Shown: positions 54,964 through 64,000 of the stretch, one piece after another
Layout: each line of letters opens with the position of its first letter
How positions within the stretch are numbered: the stretch's first letter is position 1
Source of the DNA: Streptomyces flavotricini
GTDB lineage: Bacteria > Actinomycetota > Actinomycetes > Streptomycetales > Streptomycetaceae
DNA: 64,000 nucleotides
NCBI RefSeq assembly: GCF_020639365.1
Contig: NZ_JAINUL010000001.1
Location: 5,749,215 to 5,813,214, forward strand
Reading direction: 5' to 3'
Notes under the pieces: generated by a model
What the model saw: only the letters and a program-made list of their open reading frames with translations
What the model was told of the DNA's origin: nothing
Database searches by the model: none
Program-made: the position numbers and the translations under genes

Positions 54964-56250
54964 GTGGCACGCATCGGTGACGGCGGCGACCTGCTCAAGT
55001 GCTCGTTCTGCGGAAAGAGCCAGAAGCAGGTGAAGAAGCTCATCGCAGGACCCGGTGTGTACATCTGCGACGAGTGCATCGACCTCTGCAACGAGATCAT
55101 CGAGGAGGAGCTCGCGGAGACCTCCGAGGTCCGGTGGGAGGAACTCCCCAAGCCTCGTGAGATCTACGAGTTCCTGGAGAGCTACGTCGTCGGCCAGGAG
55201 CCGGCGAAGAAGGCCCTCTCGGTGGCGGTGTACAACCACTACAAGCGCGTCCAGGCCGGCGAGAACGGCGGTGCGCAGGGCCGGGACGACGCGATCGAGC
55301 TCGCGAAGTCCAACATCCTGCTGCTGGGCCCGACGGGCTCCGGCAAGACGCTGCTGGCCCAGACGCTCGCGCGCATGCTCAACGTCCCGTTCGCCATCGC
55401 CGACGCGACGGCGCTGACGGAGGCCGGGTACGTGGGCGAGGACGTCGAGAACATCCTGCTCAAGCTGATCCAGGCGGCCGACTACGACGTCAAGAAGGCC
55501 GAGACCGGGATCATCTACATCGACGAGATCGACAAGGTCGCCCGCAAGAGCGAGAACCCGTCGATCACGCGCGACGTGAGCGGCGAGGGCGTGCAGCAGG
55601 CCCTGCTGAAGATCCTGGAGGGCACGACGGCGTCGGTCCCGCCGCAGGGCGGTCGCAAGCACCCGCACCAGGAGTTCATCCAGATCGACACGACGAACGT
55701 GCTGTTCATCGTGGGCGGTGCCTTCGCGGGCCTGGAGAAGATCATCGAGTCGCGGGCCGGCGCCAAGGGCATCGGCTTCGGGGCGACGATCCGCTCGAAG
55801 CGCGAGATCGAGGCGAGCGACCAGTTCCAGGAGGTCATGCCGGAGGACCTGGTGAAGTTCGGGATGATCCCCGAGTTCATCGGCCGTCTGCCCGTCATCA
55901 CCTCGGTGCACAACCTGGACCGCGAGGCACTGCTGCAGATCCTGGTGGAGCCGCGGAACGCGCTGGTGAAGCAGTACCAGCGCCTCTTCGAACTCGACGG
56001 CGTCGAGCTGGACTTCGAGCGCGAGGCGCTGGAGGCCATCGCGGACCAGGCGATCCTGCGCCAGACGGGCGCGCGAGGGCTGCGCGCCATCATGGAAGAG
56101 GTCCTCATGTCGGTGATGTACGAGGTCCCGTCCCGCAAGGACGTGGCCCGCGTGGTCATCACCTCGGACGTCGTCCGCTCGAACGTGAACCCGACGCTGG
56201 TCCCCCGCATCGTCCCGAAGGACCAGGGCCCGCAGGAGAAGTCGGCCTGA
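54964..56250 (+). CDS. clpX: ATP-dependent Clp protease ATP-binding subunit ClpX
   Basis: The 428-residue unfoldase has an N-terminal C4 zinc finger ([10 protein letters not shown]...ICDECIDLC), Walker [13 protein letters not shown] (about 120), Walker [12 protein letters not shown], pore loop GYVGED and the C-terminal sensor [11 protein letters not shown]. It delivers substrates to ClpP1P2 and also works alone. GTG 54964 follows AAGGGG. Confidence 0.97.
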   Translation: MARIGDGGDLLKCSFCGKSQKQVKKLIAGPGVYICDECIDLCNEIIEEELAETSEVRWEELPKPREIYEFLESYVVGQEPAKKALSVAVYNHYKRVQAGENGGAQGRDDAIELAKSNILLLGPTGSGKTLLAQTLARMLNVPFAIADATALTEAGYVGEDVENILLKLIQAADYDVKKAETGIIYIDEIDKVARKSENPSITRDVSGEGVQQALLKILEGTTASVPPQGGRKHPHQEFIQIDTTNVLFIVGGAFAGLEKIIESRAGAKGIGFGATIRSKREIEASDQFQEVMPEDLVKFGMIPEFIGRLPVITSVHNLDREALLQILVEPRNALVKQYQRLFELDGVELDFEREALEAIADQAILRQTGARGLRAIMEEVLMSVMYEVPSRKDVARVVITSDVVRSNVNPTLVPRIVPKDQGPQEKSA

Positions 56251-56270
56251 CGGCCGCCTGACGACAAGCG

Positions 56271-56310
56271 CGAGGAGGGGCGCCCCGGTCACCCGGGGCG
56301 CCCCTCCTCG
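56271..56310 (+). terminator. Terminator of clpX
   Basis: A perfect 18-bp stem CGAGGAGGGGCGCCCCGG with a TCAC loop begins 20 bases after the stop. Confidence 0.9.
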
Positions 56311-56488
56311 TATGCGGACCACCTCTGCCGATGATTCGGACAAGCGGGCCGTGGCGCCTGGTGCGGCGTTTGATGGGCCTGCTCAGCATCGGGGTACGTG
56401 TCGGCCACGCGCAGTCAGCGTGCGGCGTGGCAGGGGCGGGAAAGGGGGGCCGGCGCGGGTCACGTGCCCGAGCCGGACACCGTCCCGA

Positions 56489-57430
56489 TCAGACCTTGGT
56501 CCGCGAGGTGTTGTAGAGCTTCGCGGCCAGCTTGGAGACGTCCTCCAGGGTGCCCTGGGTGCCACCGGTCAGGATGGTGGTCTGGTCCATGTGGTTCACC
56601 GCGGCCAGGGTGGAGTGGTCGCTCCAGGCGCAGGTGGGGACCACGAGGGAGCTGGGCTCCCCGGGCTTGGTGGTCTTCGTGGTGGACATCTTGATCTCGA
56701 CGCACTTCATGACGGCGCCCTTGAACCCGTCCGGCGTGAACGCCTTGGGGGTGCCGACCTTTTCGTACTTCAGGCCGAGCTTGTCGGTCTCCGGGTTGGG
56801 CGCGCCGATCGTGGCGAAGTAGGCGTCGAGGGCCCGCTCCGGGTCATCGATCTGGCCCCAGAAGCCGCTCGCGGTCATCTGCTTGGCCTTGCCCTTGACG
56901 CCGTTCAGGTACTGCTGGCTCGCCTGGTGCGGGTCCTTGATGCCGATGGCCTCGGCCTTCGTCTTCTGTTCACCCGTCAGCGGGGTGTCAGCCTTCGCGG
57001 TGCCGACCGCGTCGGGGTTCTTCGCGTAGGCGTCGACCGACTCCGGGAAGGCCAGCTTGTAGCCCTTGGTGTCCGCGGCCACCGTGCCGGAGGCGCCGGA
57101 GCCCTTCGTGAAGTACCAGCCGCCGCCCGCTATGACCGCGACCGCGACGATCACGGCGATCACCACGCCGGCCTTGGACTTCTTCGGCGGCTGCGGCTGC
57201 ATGCCGTACGGAGGCTGCTGCGGGTAGCCGTAGCCCGGCTGGGGCTGCTGGGGGTGCTGGGGCTGCTGGGGGTAGCCCTGCGGGGGGATGCCCGGCGGCG
57301 GGGGCTGCTGCGGGTAGCCGTAGCCGGGCTGCGGCGCGGGCTGCCCGTACGGTCCCGGCTGCTGGCCCCCGTACGGTCCCGGCTGCTGCGGCGGCTGGCC
57401 TCCGTACGGTCCCGGCTGGTTGTAGCTCAT
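56489..57430 (-). CDS. Membrane protein with Pro/Gly/Tyr/Gln-rich N-terminus, unknown function
   Basis: The 313-residue protein has an 80-residue cytoplasmic region of repeated PGPYG, PQQP and PGYGYPQQ units, one membrane helix (KAGVVIAVIVAVAVIAGGG, about 86-105), and an extracytoplasmic domain of about 200 residues with Cys in MKCVEIK and VVPTCAWSDHSTLA. Such domains are found in many Streptomyces surface proteins with no known role. RBS AGGGGG precedes ATG 57430. It is divergent from valS. Confidence 0.88.
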   Translation of the reverse strand: MSYNQPGPYGGQPPQQPGPYGGQQPGPYGQPAPQPGYGYPQQPPPPGIPPQGYPQQPQHPQQPQPGYGYPQQPPYGMQPQPPKKSKAGVVIAVIVAVAVIAGGGWYFTKGSGASGTVAADTKGYKLAFPESVDAYAKNPDAVGTAKADTPLTGEQKTKAEAIGIKDPHQASQQYLNGVKGKAKQMTASGFWGQIDDPERALDAYFATIGAPNPETDKLGLKYEKVGTPKAFTPDGFKGAVMKCVEIKMSTTKTTKPGEPSSLVVPTCAWSDHSTLAAVNHMDQTTILTGGTQGTLEDVSKLAAKLYNTSRTKV

Positions 57431-57545
57431 GCCCGCGTCCCCCTTCAGGAATTCTTATGCGTTTCAGACATCCTGTCGGAAGCCCGTCCCGCACAGGCCG
57501 CCGGGCCCCCGGATTACCGGTTTCATAGCTGGACTGTTACGGCTC

Positions 57546-57551
57546 TAAACT
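57546..57551 (+). promoter_or_regulatory. -10 of a leaderless valS transcript
   Basis: TAAACT ends seven bases before GTG 57559 and no ribosome-binding site is present, so transcription likely starts at the start codon. Confidence 0.55.
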
Positions 57552-57558
57552 GTGCCTC

Positions 57559-60207
57559 GTGACCGAGAACACGCAGACACCCAGCAGCCCCGACTCCGAA
57601 CTGCCGACCGCGTACGCTCCGGCCGAGGTAGAGGGGAAGCTCTACGAGCGCTGGGTAGAGCGTGGCTACTTCACGGCCGATCCCGCGAGCGAGAAGCCCG
57701 CGTACACCATCGTCATCCCGCCGCCGAACGTCACCGGCTCCCTGCACCTGGGCCACGCCTTCCAGCACACGCTCATGGACGCCCTGACCCGCCGCAAGCG
57801 CATGCAGGGTTACGAGTCGCTGTGGCTGCCCGGCATGGACCACGCCGGCATCGCCACCCAGAACAAGGTCGAGCAGCAGCTCGCCGAGGAGGGCAAGTCC
57901 CGCCACGACCTGGGCCGCGAGGAGTTCGTCGAGCGCGTCTGGCAGTGGAAGGAAGAGTACGGCGGCAAGATCCTCGGCCAGATGCGCCGCCTCGGCGACG
58001 GCGTCGACTGGTCCCGTGAGCGCTTCACCATGGACGAGGGCCTCTCCAAGGCCGTCCAGACGATCTTCAAGAAGCTCTACGACGACGAGCTGATCTACCG
58101 CGCCGAGCGCATCATCAACTGGTGTCCCCGCTGCCTCACGGCCATCTCCGACATCGAGGTGGAGTACCAGGAGGACGCGGGCGAGCTCGTCTCCATCAAG
58201 TACGGGGAGGGCGAGGACACCCTCGTCGTCGCCACCACCCGCGCCGAGACGATGCTCGGTGACACGGCCGTCGCCGTCCACCCGGACGACGAGCGCTACA
58301 AGCACCTGGTCGGCAAGCTCATCAAGCTGCCGCTCACCGACCGCTCGATCCCGGTCGTCGCGGACACCCACGTCGACCCCGAGTTCGGCACGGGCTGCGT
58401 CAAGGTGACGCCCGCCCACGACCCGAACGACTTCGCCATCGGGCAGCGCCACGGCCTGCCCAACATGACGATCATGGACGAGCACGGCGTCATCACCGTC
58501 CACGGCCCCTTCCTCGGCCTGGACCGGTTCGAGGCCCGGTCGGCGGTCGTCGGCGCCCTGCGCGAGCAGGGCCGCATCGTCGCCGAGAAGCGCCCGTACC
58601 TGCACTCCGTCGGGCACTGCTCCCGCTGCAGCACCACCGTCGAGCCGCGCCTGTCCCTCCAGTGGTGGGTCAAGGTCGAGACCCTCGCCAAGGCCGCCGG
58701 TGACGCGGTCCGCGACGACCGGGTCAAGATCCACCCGAAGGAGATGGAGAAGCGCTACTTCGACTGGGTCGACAACCTCAACGACTGGTGCATCTCGCGC
58801 CAGCTGTGGTGGGGCCACCGCATCCCGGTCTGGTACGGCCCGGACGGCGAGGTCGTCTGCGTCGGACCGGACGACCAGGCGCCGACGGGCGAGGGCTGGA
58901 CCCAGGACACCGACGTCCTCGACACCTGGTTCTCCTCCGGCCTGTGGCCGTTCTCCACGCTCGGCTGGCCGGAGAAGACCCCGGACCTGGAGAAGTTCTA
59001 CTCCACCGACGTCCTGGTCACCGGCCACGACATCATCTTCTTCTGGGTCGCCCGGATGATGATGTTCGGCCTGTACGCCATGGACGGCGAGGTCCCGTTC
59101 AAGACCATCGCCCTGACCGGCCTGGTCCGCGACGAGCGCGGCAAGAAGATGTCGAAGTCCTTCGGCAACGTCGTCGACCCGCTGGACTGGATGGACAAGT
59201 ACGGCTCCGACGCCGTCCGCTTCACCCTGGCCAAGGGCGCCAACCCGGGCACCGACGTGCCGATCGGCGAGGACTGGGTCCAGGCCTCCAGCAAGTTCGC
59301 CAACAAGATCTGGAACGCCACGCGCTTCGCGCTGATGAACGGCGCCACGATCGAGGGCGAGCTGCCGCCGGTCGAGCGGCTGTCCGCCACCGATCGCTGG
59401 ATCCTGTCCCGCCTGAACAAGACGGTCGCTCAGGTCGACGCGTACTACGAGGACTTCCAGTTCTCCAAGCTCAGCGAGGCGCTCTACCACTTCGCGTGGG
59501 ACGAGGTCTTCGACTGGTACGTCGAGCTGTCGAAGACGACGTTCTTCGCGGGCGGCGAGCAGGCCGAGGTCTCCGGCCGGGTGCTGGGCGAGGTCATCGA
59601 CGTCATGCTGCGACTGCTGCACCCGGTGGTCCCGTTCGTCACCGAGACGCTGTGGACCACGCTGACCGGGCGCGAGTCGCTGGTCATCGCCGAGTGGCCC
59701 AAGGCCGTGTCCGTCCCCGGGGCTGACGCCCCGGGCGGCTTCCGTGACGATGCCGCCGAGGCGGAGATCGAGAGCGTCCAGGCCGTCGTCACCGAGGTCC
59801 GCCGGTTCCGCAAGGAGCAGGGCCTCCAGGACGGCCAGAAGGTCCCGGCCCGCCTGGACCTGACCGGTACGGCGCTCGCCGCGCACGAGGCGGCGATGCG
59901 TCAGCTGCTGCGCCTCCAGCCGGAGGGCGAGGGCTTCACGGCCACCGCCACCCTGCCGGTCGCCGGTGCCACGGTCGCGCTCGACCTGTCGGGCACGATC
60001 GACGTGGCCGCCGAGCGCAAGCGGCTCTCCAAAGACCTCGCGGCCGCGGAGAAGGAGAAGCAGCAGGCCGAGGCGAAGCTCGGGAACGAGGCCTTCCTGG
60101 CCAAGGCCCCCGACAACGTCGTGGACAAGATCAAGGGCCGACTGGCCAAGGCCGAGGCGGACATCGCGCGGATCCAGACCCAACTGGACACGCTGCCCGC
60201 CGCGTAA
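57559..60207 (+). CDS. valS: Valyl-tRNA synthetase
   Basis: The 882-residue class I synthetase has the HIGH motif in [15 protein letters not shown] (about 60), the editing domain, KKMSKSFGN (about 530), an anticodon-binding region, and a C-terminal coiled coil ([20 protein letters not shown]). It charges tRNA-Val in the cytoplasm. The length is normal. In many streptomycetes folC follows valS; here a GH26/GT2 cassette follows. Confidence 0.97.
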   Translation: MTENTQTPSSPDSELPTAYAPAEVEGKLYERWVERGYFTADPASEKPAYTIVIPPPNVTGSLHLGHAFQHTLMDALTRRKRMQGYESLWLPGMDHAGIATQNKVEQQLAEEGKSRHDLGREEFVERVWQWKEEYGGKILGQMRRLGDGVDWSRERFTMDEGLSKAVQTIFKKLYDDELIYRAERIINWCPRCLTAISDIEVEYQEDAGELVSIKYGEGEDTLVVATTRAETMLGDTAVAVHPDDERYKHLVGKLIKLPLTDRSIPVVADTHVDPEFGTGCVKVTPAHDPNDFAIGQRHGLPNMTIMDEHGVITVHGPFLGLDRFEARSAVVGALREQGRIVAEKRPYLHSVGHCSRCSTTVEPRLSLQWWVKVETLAKAAGDAVRDDRVKIHPKEMEKRYFDWVDNLNDWCISRQLWWGHRIPVWYGPDGEVVCVGPDDQAPTGEGWTQDTDVLDTWFSSGLWPFSTLGWPEKTPDLEKFYSTDVLVTGHDIIFFWVARMMMFGLYAMDGEVPFKTIALTGLVRDERGKKMSKSFGNVVDPLDWMDKYGSDAVRFTLAKGANPGTDVPIGEDWVQASSKFANKIWNATRFALMNGATIEGELPPVERLSATDRWILSRLNKTVAQVDAYYEDFQFSKLSEALYHFAWDEVFDWYVELSKTTFFAGGEQAEVSGRVLGEVIDVMLRLLHPVVPFVTETLWTTLTGRESLVIAEWPKAVSVPGADAPGGFRDDAAEAEIESVQAVVTEVRRFRKEQGLQDGQKVPARLDLTGTALAAHEAAMRQLLRLQPEGEGFTATATLPVAGATVALDLSGTIDVAAERKRLSKDLAAAEKEKQQAEAKLGNEAFLAKAPDNVVDKIKGRLAKAEADIARIQTQLDTLPAA

Positions 60208-60249
60208 CACGCACCACGCGACAAGCACCATGTAACAAACGGTGAACCA

Positions 60250-60280
60250 TCGGCCCCCGAGCACATGGCCCGGGGGCCGA
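60250..60280 (+). terminator. Terminator of valS
   Basis: TCGGCCCCCG pairs perfectly with CGGGGGCCGA across an 11-base loop, 42 bases beyond the stop. Confidence 0.8.
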
Positions 60281-60284
60281 CGCG

Positions 60285-60290
60285 TAGGGT
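60285..60290 (+). promoter_or_regulatory. Candidate -10 of the GH26/GT2 cassette
   Basis: TAGGGT just after the valS terminator would start a transcript near 60297 with a 69-base leader to GTG 60366. No convincing -35 is seen. Confidence 0.4.
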
Positions 60291-60365
60291 GAATCCGGCC
60301 CCGGAGGTTCGGCACGACCCTCAGGGACCGATGCCTGCCGGCTGTCGACCGAGGGGGGTCTCGGA

Positions 60366-61817
60366 GTGCGGGGTCGTGACGTGCAGACTCGCGGGGTCTT
60401 AGATCCCTTAGATCCCTTAGATCCGTTGAACCCCTCAAAACGCGAGCTGAAGCGCCGCAACCTCCTCCTGGGGGCGGCTGCCACCGCGGCCGCGGGGGGC
60501 GCCCTCGCCGGAGTGGCAGCGTTCAGCACCTCGCGCGCACCGGCCGCCGGCCTCCAGAAGGACCTGCTGTCACGAGACCCCAAGGCCTCCAAGACGGCCC
60601 AGGCCGTGTACCGGCTCCTGGTCGGCCTGGAGGCGGACGCCCGGGCCGGCCGTCGCCGCGGGACCCTCATGGGCCAGCACGCCGAAGTGCACAACGAGCG
60701 GTACAACCCCGAGTACGGCGACCACAGCGGCCCGAAACCTCCGGGTTACTACTACCGCAAACCCCGGGACATCACCGGAAAACTGCCGGCCTTCCTCGAA
60801 CTCGACCTGGGACCCGGATACCAGCAGCAGGGCTGGGGCGTGGGGGAGCCGCGGGACTACTCGCGCGCCGCCTGGCCCGCCCGCCGCGAGTTCTGGACCT
60901 ACACGAACGACGTGGTGGACCTGGCCCTCGGCGTCTGGCACGGACTGCCCCGCGCGGACGACGGCTCGTACAACCCGACCGGCACGGAACGCCTCTGGAA
61001 CGGCACCAAGACCGTGCTCCCGGAGAACGGGGGAGCACCCGCAGGCCTGGTCGGCATGTCGTTCCACCAGCCGTGGCCGGGCAGCCCCGTCAAGAGCTAC
61101 GAGCAGACGCTGCGCCGCAACGCGCCCTCCGCCAAGGACCCCGGCTGGATCGACCGGGTGCTCACTCCCGGTACCGCCGAGCACGCGGCGCTCCTGCTCG
61201 ACCTGTCCTTCCTCGCGGACCACCTCGGCCATCTGGCCGCGCACGACGTCCCCGTACTGCTGCGCCCGTACCACGAGATGAACTCGCTCGGCGCAGAGCA
61301 GAGCTTCTGGTGGGCAGGGCTCGAACCCCGGCAGTACACGGCCCTCTGGGAGCTGCTCCACCACTACCTGGTGGGCTCCCGCGGACTGCACAACCTGATT
61401 TTCGTATGGGCCCCCACAGCCTGGGACGGGGTCCACGGCGGCGAACCCTGGGACTTCTACCCGGGCGGCGAATACGTGGACGTGGTGGGGGTCGACGACT
61501 ACAGCGGAACGCCTGACCGTCCCTTCGACCCGGGCGGCTGGACATCGACCTGGCACCGCGGGCTCGCGGACTACGGAAAGCCGCGCATCCTCGCGGAGTC
61601 CTTCCACGTGCCGCTGGGCGCGGCGCAGCGTACGACCCTCGACCAGGCCCCGTGGGTGCTGTGGACGGTGTGGGGCGACGGGCTCACGGCGAAGAACTCG
61701 GACGCCGATGTGCGCCGGACGTACGACGACCCCAAGACGATCACCGGTGGCCGGGAATCCGGCCCCGCGGGCGTGCAATGGCCGACCTTGCACGACGGAA
61801 CATTCGAAGAGGAGTGA
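60366..61817 (+). CDS. Tat-exported GH26 glycoside hydrolase (beta-mannanase type) with three TTA codons
   Basis: The 483-residue protein starts at GTG 60366 after GAGGGGGG. Residues 12-23 are LDPLDPLDPLNP, encoded by three tandem 9-bp units each starting with TTA, the rare Leu codon read by BldA tRNA. A twin-arginine signal follows (LKRRNLLLGAAATAAAGGAL, about 29-48). The GH26 domain has the acid/base Glu304 in LRPYHEMNSLGA and nucleophile Glu411 in RILAESFHV; WWAGLEPRQYTALW is also typical. It should hydrolyse beta-1,4-mannan or a related glucan outside the cell. It is the first gene of an apparent operon with a membrane protein and a GT2 synthase. A TTG at 60426 would skip the TTA codons but has no ribosome-binding site. 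Confidence 0.9.
   Translation: MRGRDVQTRGVLDPLDPLDPLNPSKRELKRRNLLLGAAATAAAGGALAGVAAFSTSRAPAAGLQKDLLSRDPKASKTAQAVYRLLVGLEADARAGRRRGTLMGQHAEVHNERYNPEYGDHSGPKPPGYYYRKPRDITGKLPAFLELDLGPGYQQQGWGVGEPRDYSRAAWPARREFWTYTNDVVDLALGVWHGLPRADDGSYNPTGTERLWNGTKTVLPENGGAPAGLVGMSFHQPWPGSPVKSYEQTLRRNAPSAKDPGWIDRVLTPGTAEHAALLLDLSFLADHLGHLAAHDVPVLLRPYHEMNSLGAEQSFWWAGLEPRQYTALWELLHHYLVGSRGLHNLIFVWAPTAWDGVHGGEPWDFYPGGEYVDVVGVDDYSGTPDRPFDPGGWTSTWHRGLADYGKPRILAESFHVPLGAAQRTTLDQAPWVLWTVWGDGLTAKNSDADVRRTYDDPKTITGGRESGPAGVQWPTLHDGTFEEE
60399..60425 (+). repeat. Three tandem 9-bp units TTAGATCCC with TTA codons
   Basis: Units start at 60399, 60408 and 60417 and encode LDP-LDP-LDP; the last unit has a G in place of the final C. 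The following LNP (TTGAACCCC) looks like a diverged fourth unit. Confidence 0.92.
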
Positions 61818-61819
61818 AG

Positions 61820-62596
61820 TTGAGCGCGTCAACGCCACGCGCCCACCGTGTGGCCGCCTTCGTGGCCATGGGCTGGGCGGGCATCCTGCTCCTGTGGGCC
61901 CTGTACAACTGCTTCTGGCAGGTCGGCGCCGCCGACTTCCTCCAGGGCATCGTGTACTACGGCACGGGCGACGGCTCCGGAACCGCAGAGACGTTCAACC
62001 TCAACTGGGGTGTCGTCTACGTGGCGGGCGGACTGCTGGTCCTGCGCGGGAACTCCCTCGGGCGGGGCATCATCATCGGCGGCGCCGCCATCGAGGGCTA
62101 CAACCGGGTGCGCAGCCTGTCGGGTGCGCTCTTCGACGACAGGCAGGCCGAGTACTTCACCACGACCGTCCAGGGCGGGCTGAAGCTGGCGACCTTCGCC
62201 GTCGGTGTCTTGGTGACCTGCACCCTCATCGTCCTGCTGCTGCGGGACTTCGCGGTGTACGAAGCGTGGCAGCCGCCGGTGAACCCCTGGACCCAGCAGG
62301 CCAACGAGGCCCGGCTGGCGCAGCAGGTGCCGCAGCAGCAAGCGCCGCAGCCGGCCCACGGGTTCGGGGCACCGCAGGCCTACCCGCCGCTGCCCGGGCC
62401 GCAGTTGCCGCAGACGGGCTACGGGCAGCCGCAGCCCCAGCCCTACCCGCCCCAGCAGCCGCAACCCGGTTACGGGCCGGGCCCGTACGGCAGCCAGCCC
62501 ACCTGGCCGCCGCAGCCCCCCGCACAACAGCCCCCCGCCCAGCAGCCCCCTGACCAGCAGCCCCAGCAGTCGCCGCCGCAGCAGCGACAGCAGTAG
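61820..62596 (+). CDS. Membrane protein with Pro/Gln-rich tail, partner of the GH26/GT2 genes
   Basis: The 258-residue protein starts at TTG 61820, five bases after GAGGAG; GTG 61814, which overlaps the GH26 stop, is the alternative. Three to four helices (about 9-30, 55-70, 73-90, 118-140) are followed by a 110-residue cytoplasmic tail of PQQP/YGQPQPQ repeats that ends QQSPPQQRQQ. I recognise no family. Its place between hydrolase and synthase suggests an accessory of the polysaccharide machine; Pro/Gln-rich tails may bind partner proteins. Confidence 0.82.
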   Translation: MSASTPRAHRVAAFVAMGWAGILLLWALYNCFWQVGAADFLQGIVYYGTGDGSGTAETFNLNWGVVYVAGGLLVLRGNSLGRGIIIGGAAIEGYNRVRSLSGALFDDRQAEYFTTTVQGGLKLATFAVGVLVTCTLIVLLLRDFAVYEAWQPPVNPWTQQANEARLAQQVPQQQAPQPAHGFGAPQAYPPLPGPQLPQTGYGQPQPQPYPPQQPQPGYGPGPYGSQPTWPPQPPAQQPPAQQPPDQQPQQSPPQQRQQ

Positions 62597-62608
62597 TAGG
62601 AAACCCGA

Positions 62609-64000
62609 ATGACCTCTTCCATGACCTCCGCTCCCGTACAAGAGGTCGCGCCCGCCACCCGGCGCGATGCGAAACTGGTGCAGCGCCACGCCGAGTGGAA
62701 GCCCGGCGTGCTCCCCTTCCTGCTGCCCTTCCTGCTCCTCGCCGGCTTCGGCCTGTGGTCGTTCAAGCCGAATCCGACCCCGCTGGGCTGGACCCTGTCC
62801 GTCGTCTGGTCGCTGCCCGGCATAGGAGTCATGGTCGGCCTGCAGGGCGCCCTGCTGATCCGTCGCCGGCTGCGAAAATCGCACGAGATGGTCCCCCCGA
62901 CACCGGTGGACGAGGACTTCCTCATCGTGCTCGTGCCGACCATCGGCCGCCACGACACGTACCCGGCGCTGGAGCGCTCGGTCCTCAGCTACGTGGAGCA
63001 CCTGCCTCCGTACTTCCCGCTCATGCGGGTCGACGTCCTCACGGAGGAGGGCTGTGAGGCGGCCGAGCAGATCGACGACCTGGCCGCGATGAACCCGCTG
63101 ATCCGCGTGGTCACCGTGCCCAAGGCCTACGAGACGGCGAACGGGACCCGGTTCAAGGCCCGCGCCAACCACTACGCGCACGAACTGCGGATCGACGAGG
63201 GCGAAGCCCTGGACGACATCTGGGTGCTGCACATGGACGACGACACCGGGGTCGGCCCCGACACCGCCGCGTCGATGGCCCAGTTCGTCAACCGCCAGCG
63301 GCGGGCGGGCGCCGAGGGCAAGCACATGGCGCAGGGCATCCTCGCCTACCCGCGTGAGAACGCCGTGAACCGCTTCACCTGGCTCGCCGACGCGGTCCGC
63401 CCCGCCGACGACATAGCCCGGTTCCGAGCCCTCACCGGTCTCGGCACCCCGGTCGCCGGTGTGCACGGGGAGCTGCTGCTGCTCCGCGCCTCCATCGAGG
63501 CCACCATCGGCTGGGACTTCGGCCCGAAGGCCATCGTCGAGGACGCGCAGCTGGCGCTGACGTTCTGCCGTACGTACCCCGGCCGCAGCGACTGGTTCAA
63601 CGGTCGCTGCTACGGCGCCTCCCCGGCCACCACGAGGGACTTCGTCAAGCAGCGCGAGCGCTGGGCGTGGGGGCTGGTGGCCCTCTGCTTCAACCGCACG
63701 GTGCCGTTCCGCTACCGCTGGTTCCTGCTGCTCTGCGTGGCGACCTGGGTCTTCGGCCCGCTCCAGCACGTCGCGACCGTGCTGTTCGTGGCCTGGCTCA
63801 TCGGCGACTTCAACACCTCGCCGGTGGCCCAGACCGTCGTGATCATGTGGGCGATCAACTTCGCGTACGTCATCTGGACGTACTGGGAGGGGCTGCGGCT
63901 CAACGCCCTGGTCTCGGCGAACGGCCGGCGGCGTTGGTGGGAGCCGGTCGTCGTACTCGCCCTCATACCGGTGTTCTCCGTGATGGAGGGGCTCGGCGGC
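62609..64000 (+). CDS. GT2 processive glycosyltransferase, egghead (beta-1,4-mannosyltransferase)-like; partial
   Basis: The frame begins at ATG 62609 after AGGA and is still open at the window edge (464 residues). TM helices at about 34-52 and 61-82 precede a GT-A domain: IVLVPTIGRHDTYPAL, metal/UDP site WVLHMDDDTGVG (Asp210-212), catalytic EDAQLAL (Glu311-Asp312) and QRERWAWG (348-355). GVHGELLLLRA and GWDFGPKAIVEDAQLA resemble the Drosophila egghead family. More helices follow (from about 370). It should polymerise or extend a beta-linked sugar chain across the membrane; mannose is inferred from egghead and from the GH26 partner. Confidence 0.9.
   Translation, partial: MTSSMTSAPVQEVAPATRRDAKLVQRHAEWKPGVLPFLLPFLLLAGFGLWSFKPNPTPLGWTLSVVWSLPGIGVMVGLQGALLIRRRLRKSHEMVPPTPVDEDFLIVLVPTIGRHDTYPALERSVLSYVEHLPPYFPLMRVDVLTEEGCEAAEQIDDLAAMNPLIRVVTVPKAYETANGTRFKARANHYAHELRIDEGEALDDIWVLHMDDDTGVGPDTAASMAQFVNRQRRAGAEGKHMAQGILAYPRENAVNRFTWLADAVRPADDIARFRALTGLGTPVAGVHGELLLLRASIEATIGWDFGPKAIVEDAQLALTFCRTYPGRSDWFNGRCYGASPATTRDFVKQRERWAWGLVALCFNRTVPFRYRWFLLLCVATWVFGPLQHVATVLFVAWLIGDFNTSPVAQTVVIMWAINFAYVIWTYWEGLRLNALVSANGRRRWWEPVVVLALIPVFSVMEGLGG

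Noticed and set aside
60426-60470. TTG 60426 as the GH26 start, which would remove the TTA codons
   Set aside because: No ribosome-binding site precedes it, while GTG 60366 has GAGGGGGG at good spacing; the Tat signal remains intact in both cases.

Overview
The window is high-GC (mostly GGC/GCC/CTC codon use), Gram-positive actinobacterial chromosome, almost certainly Streptomyces. It carries the conserved block tig-clpP1-clpP2-clpX-valS, two PepN aminopeptidases, a sodF with a Nur-like site, an Rv2466c-type thiol protein, many GTG starts, many leaderless-looking starts, and TTA codons in only one gene that I could find. Everything here is read by eye from sequence; no database search was run.

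Layout. 1-1551 (minus): a four-TM sensor-like protein coupled to a gene cut by the left edge; the order fits the actinobacterial GlnX-GlnH(-PknG) module. 1731-8643 (minus): a sugar-uptake operon made of a ROK repressor with an operator over its own promoter, a binding lipoprotein, two ABC permeases, a GH4 phospho-glycosidase and a BadF-type sugar kinase. 8822-17312: an MscS channel, an HNH nuclease, a 68-aa repeat peptide, malQ, a small membrane protein, a MarR/EamA pair with a clear shared operator, a second DMT exporter and a LysR regulator. 17405-31034: two PepN paralogues, a DUF1203 protein, asd, an N-terminally shortened M28 peptidase, a large secreted subtilase, a CGNR zinc-finger regulator and an AbiEi/DUF559-like protein. 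31159-39723: mycothiol-type thiol protein, sodF, three paralogous amino-acid permeases interrupted by an SDR enzyme and BioY, then rpiB. 39831-49849: a Nei-type glycosylase, an Eis-like acetyltransferase, a membrane PP2C phosphatase, an ABC (FtsX-type) exporter pair, a TmrB-like ATPase with a lipoprotein, a PLP decarboxylase and a MESH1/RelA-type HD hydrolase. 50026-51587: small membrane and secreted proteins, a DUF4231 (SLATT-like) protein, and tRNA-Gly and tRNA-Pro. 51751-60207: tig, clpP1, clpP2, clpX, a proline-rich membrane protein and valS. 60366-64000: a three-gene cassette (Tat-exported GH26, membrane protein, egghead-like GT2) that runs off the right edge.

The most striking signal is that last cassette. 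A beta-mannanase-type hydrolase sits next to a beta-1,4-mannosyltransferase-like synthase, and the first gene begins with three in-frame TTA codons inside a 9-bp tandem repeat. This suggests a developmentally gated (bldA-dependent) beta-mannan-like surface polysaccharide system. Other good leads are the ROK and MarR operators, a ClgR-type box before clpP1, the truncated peptidase next to asd, and the small LTSEPPLA-repeat peptide before malQ.
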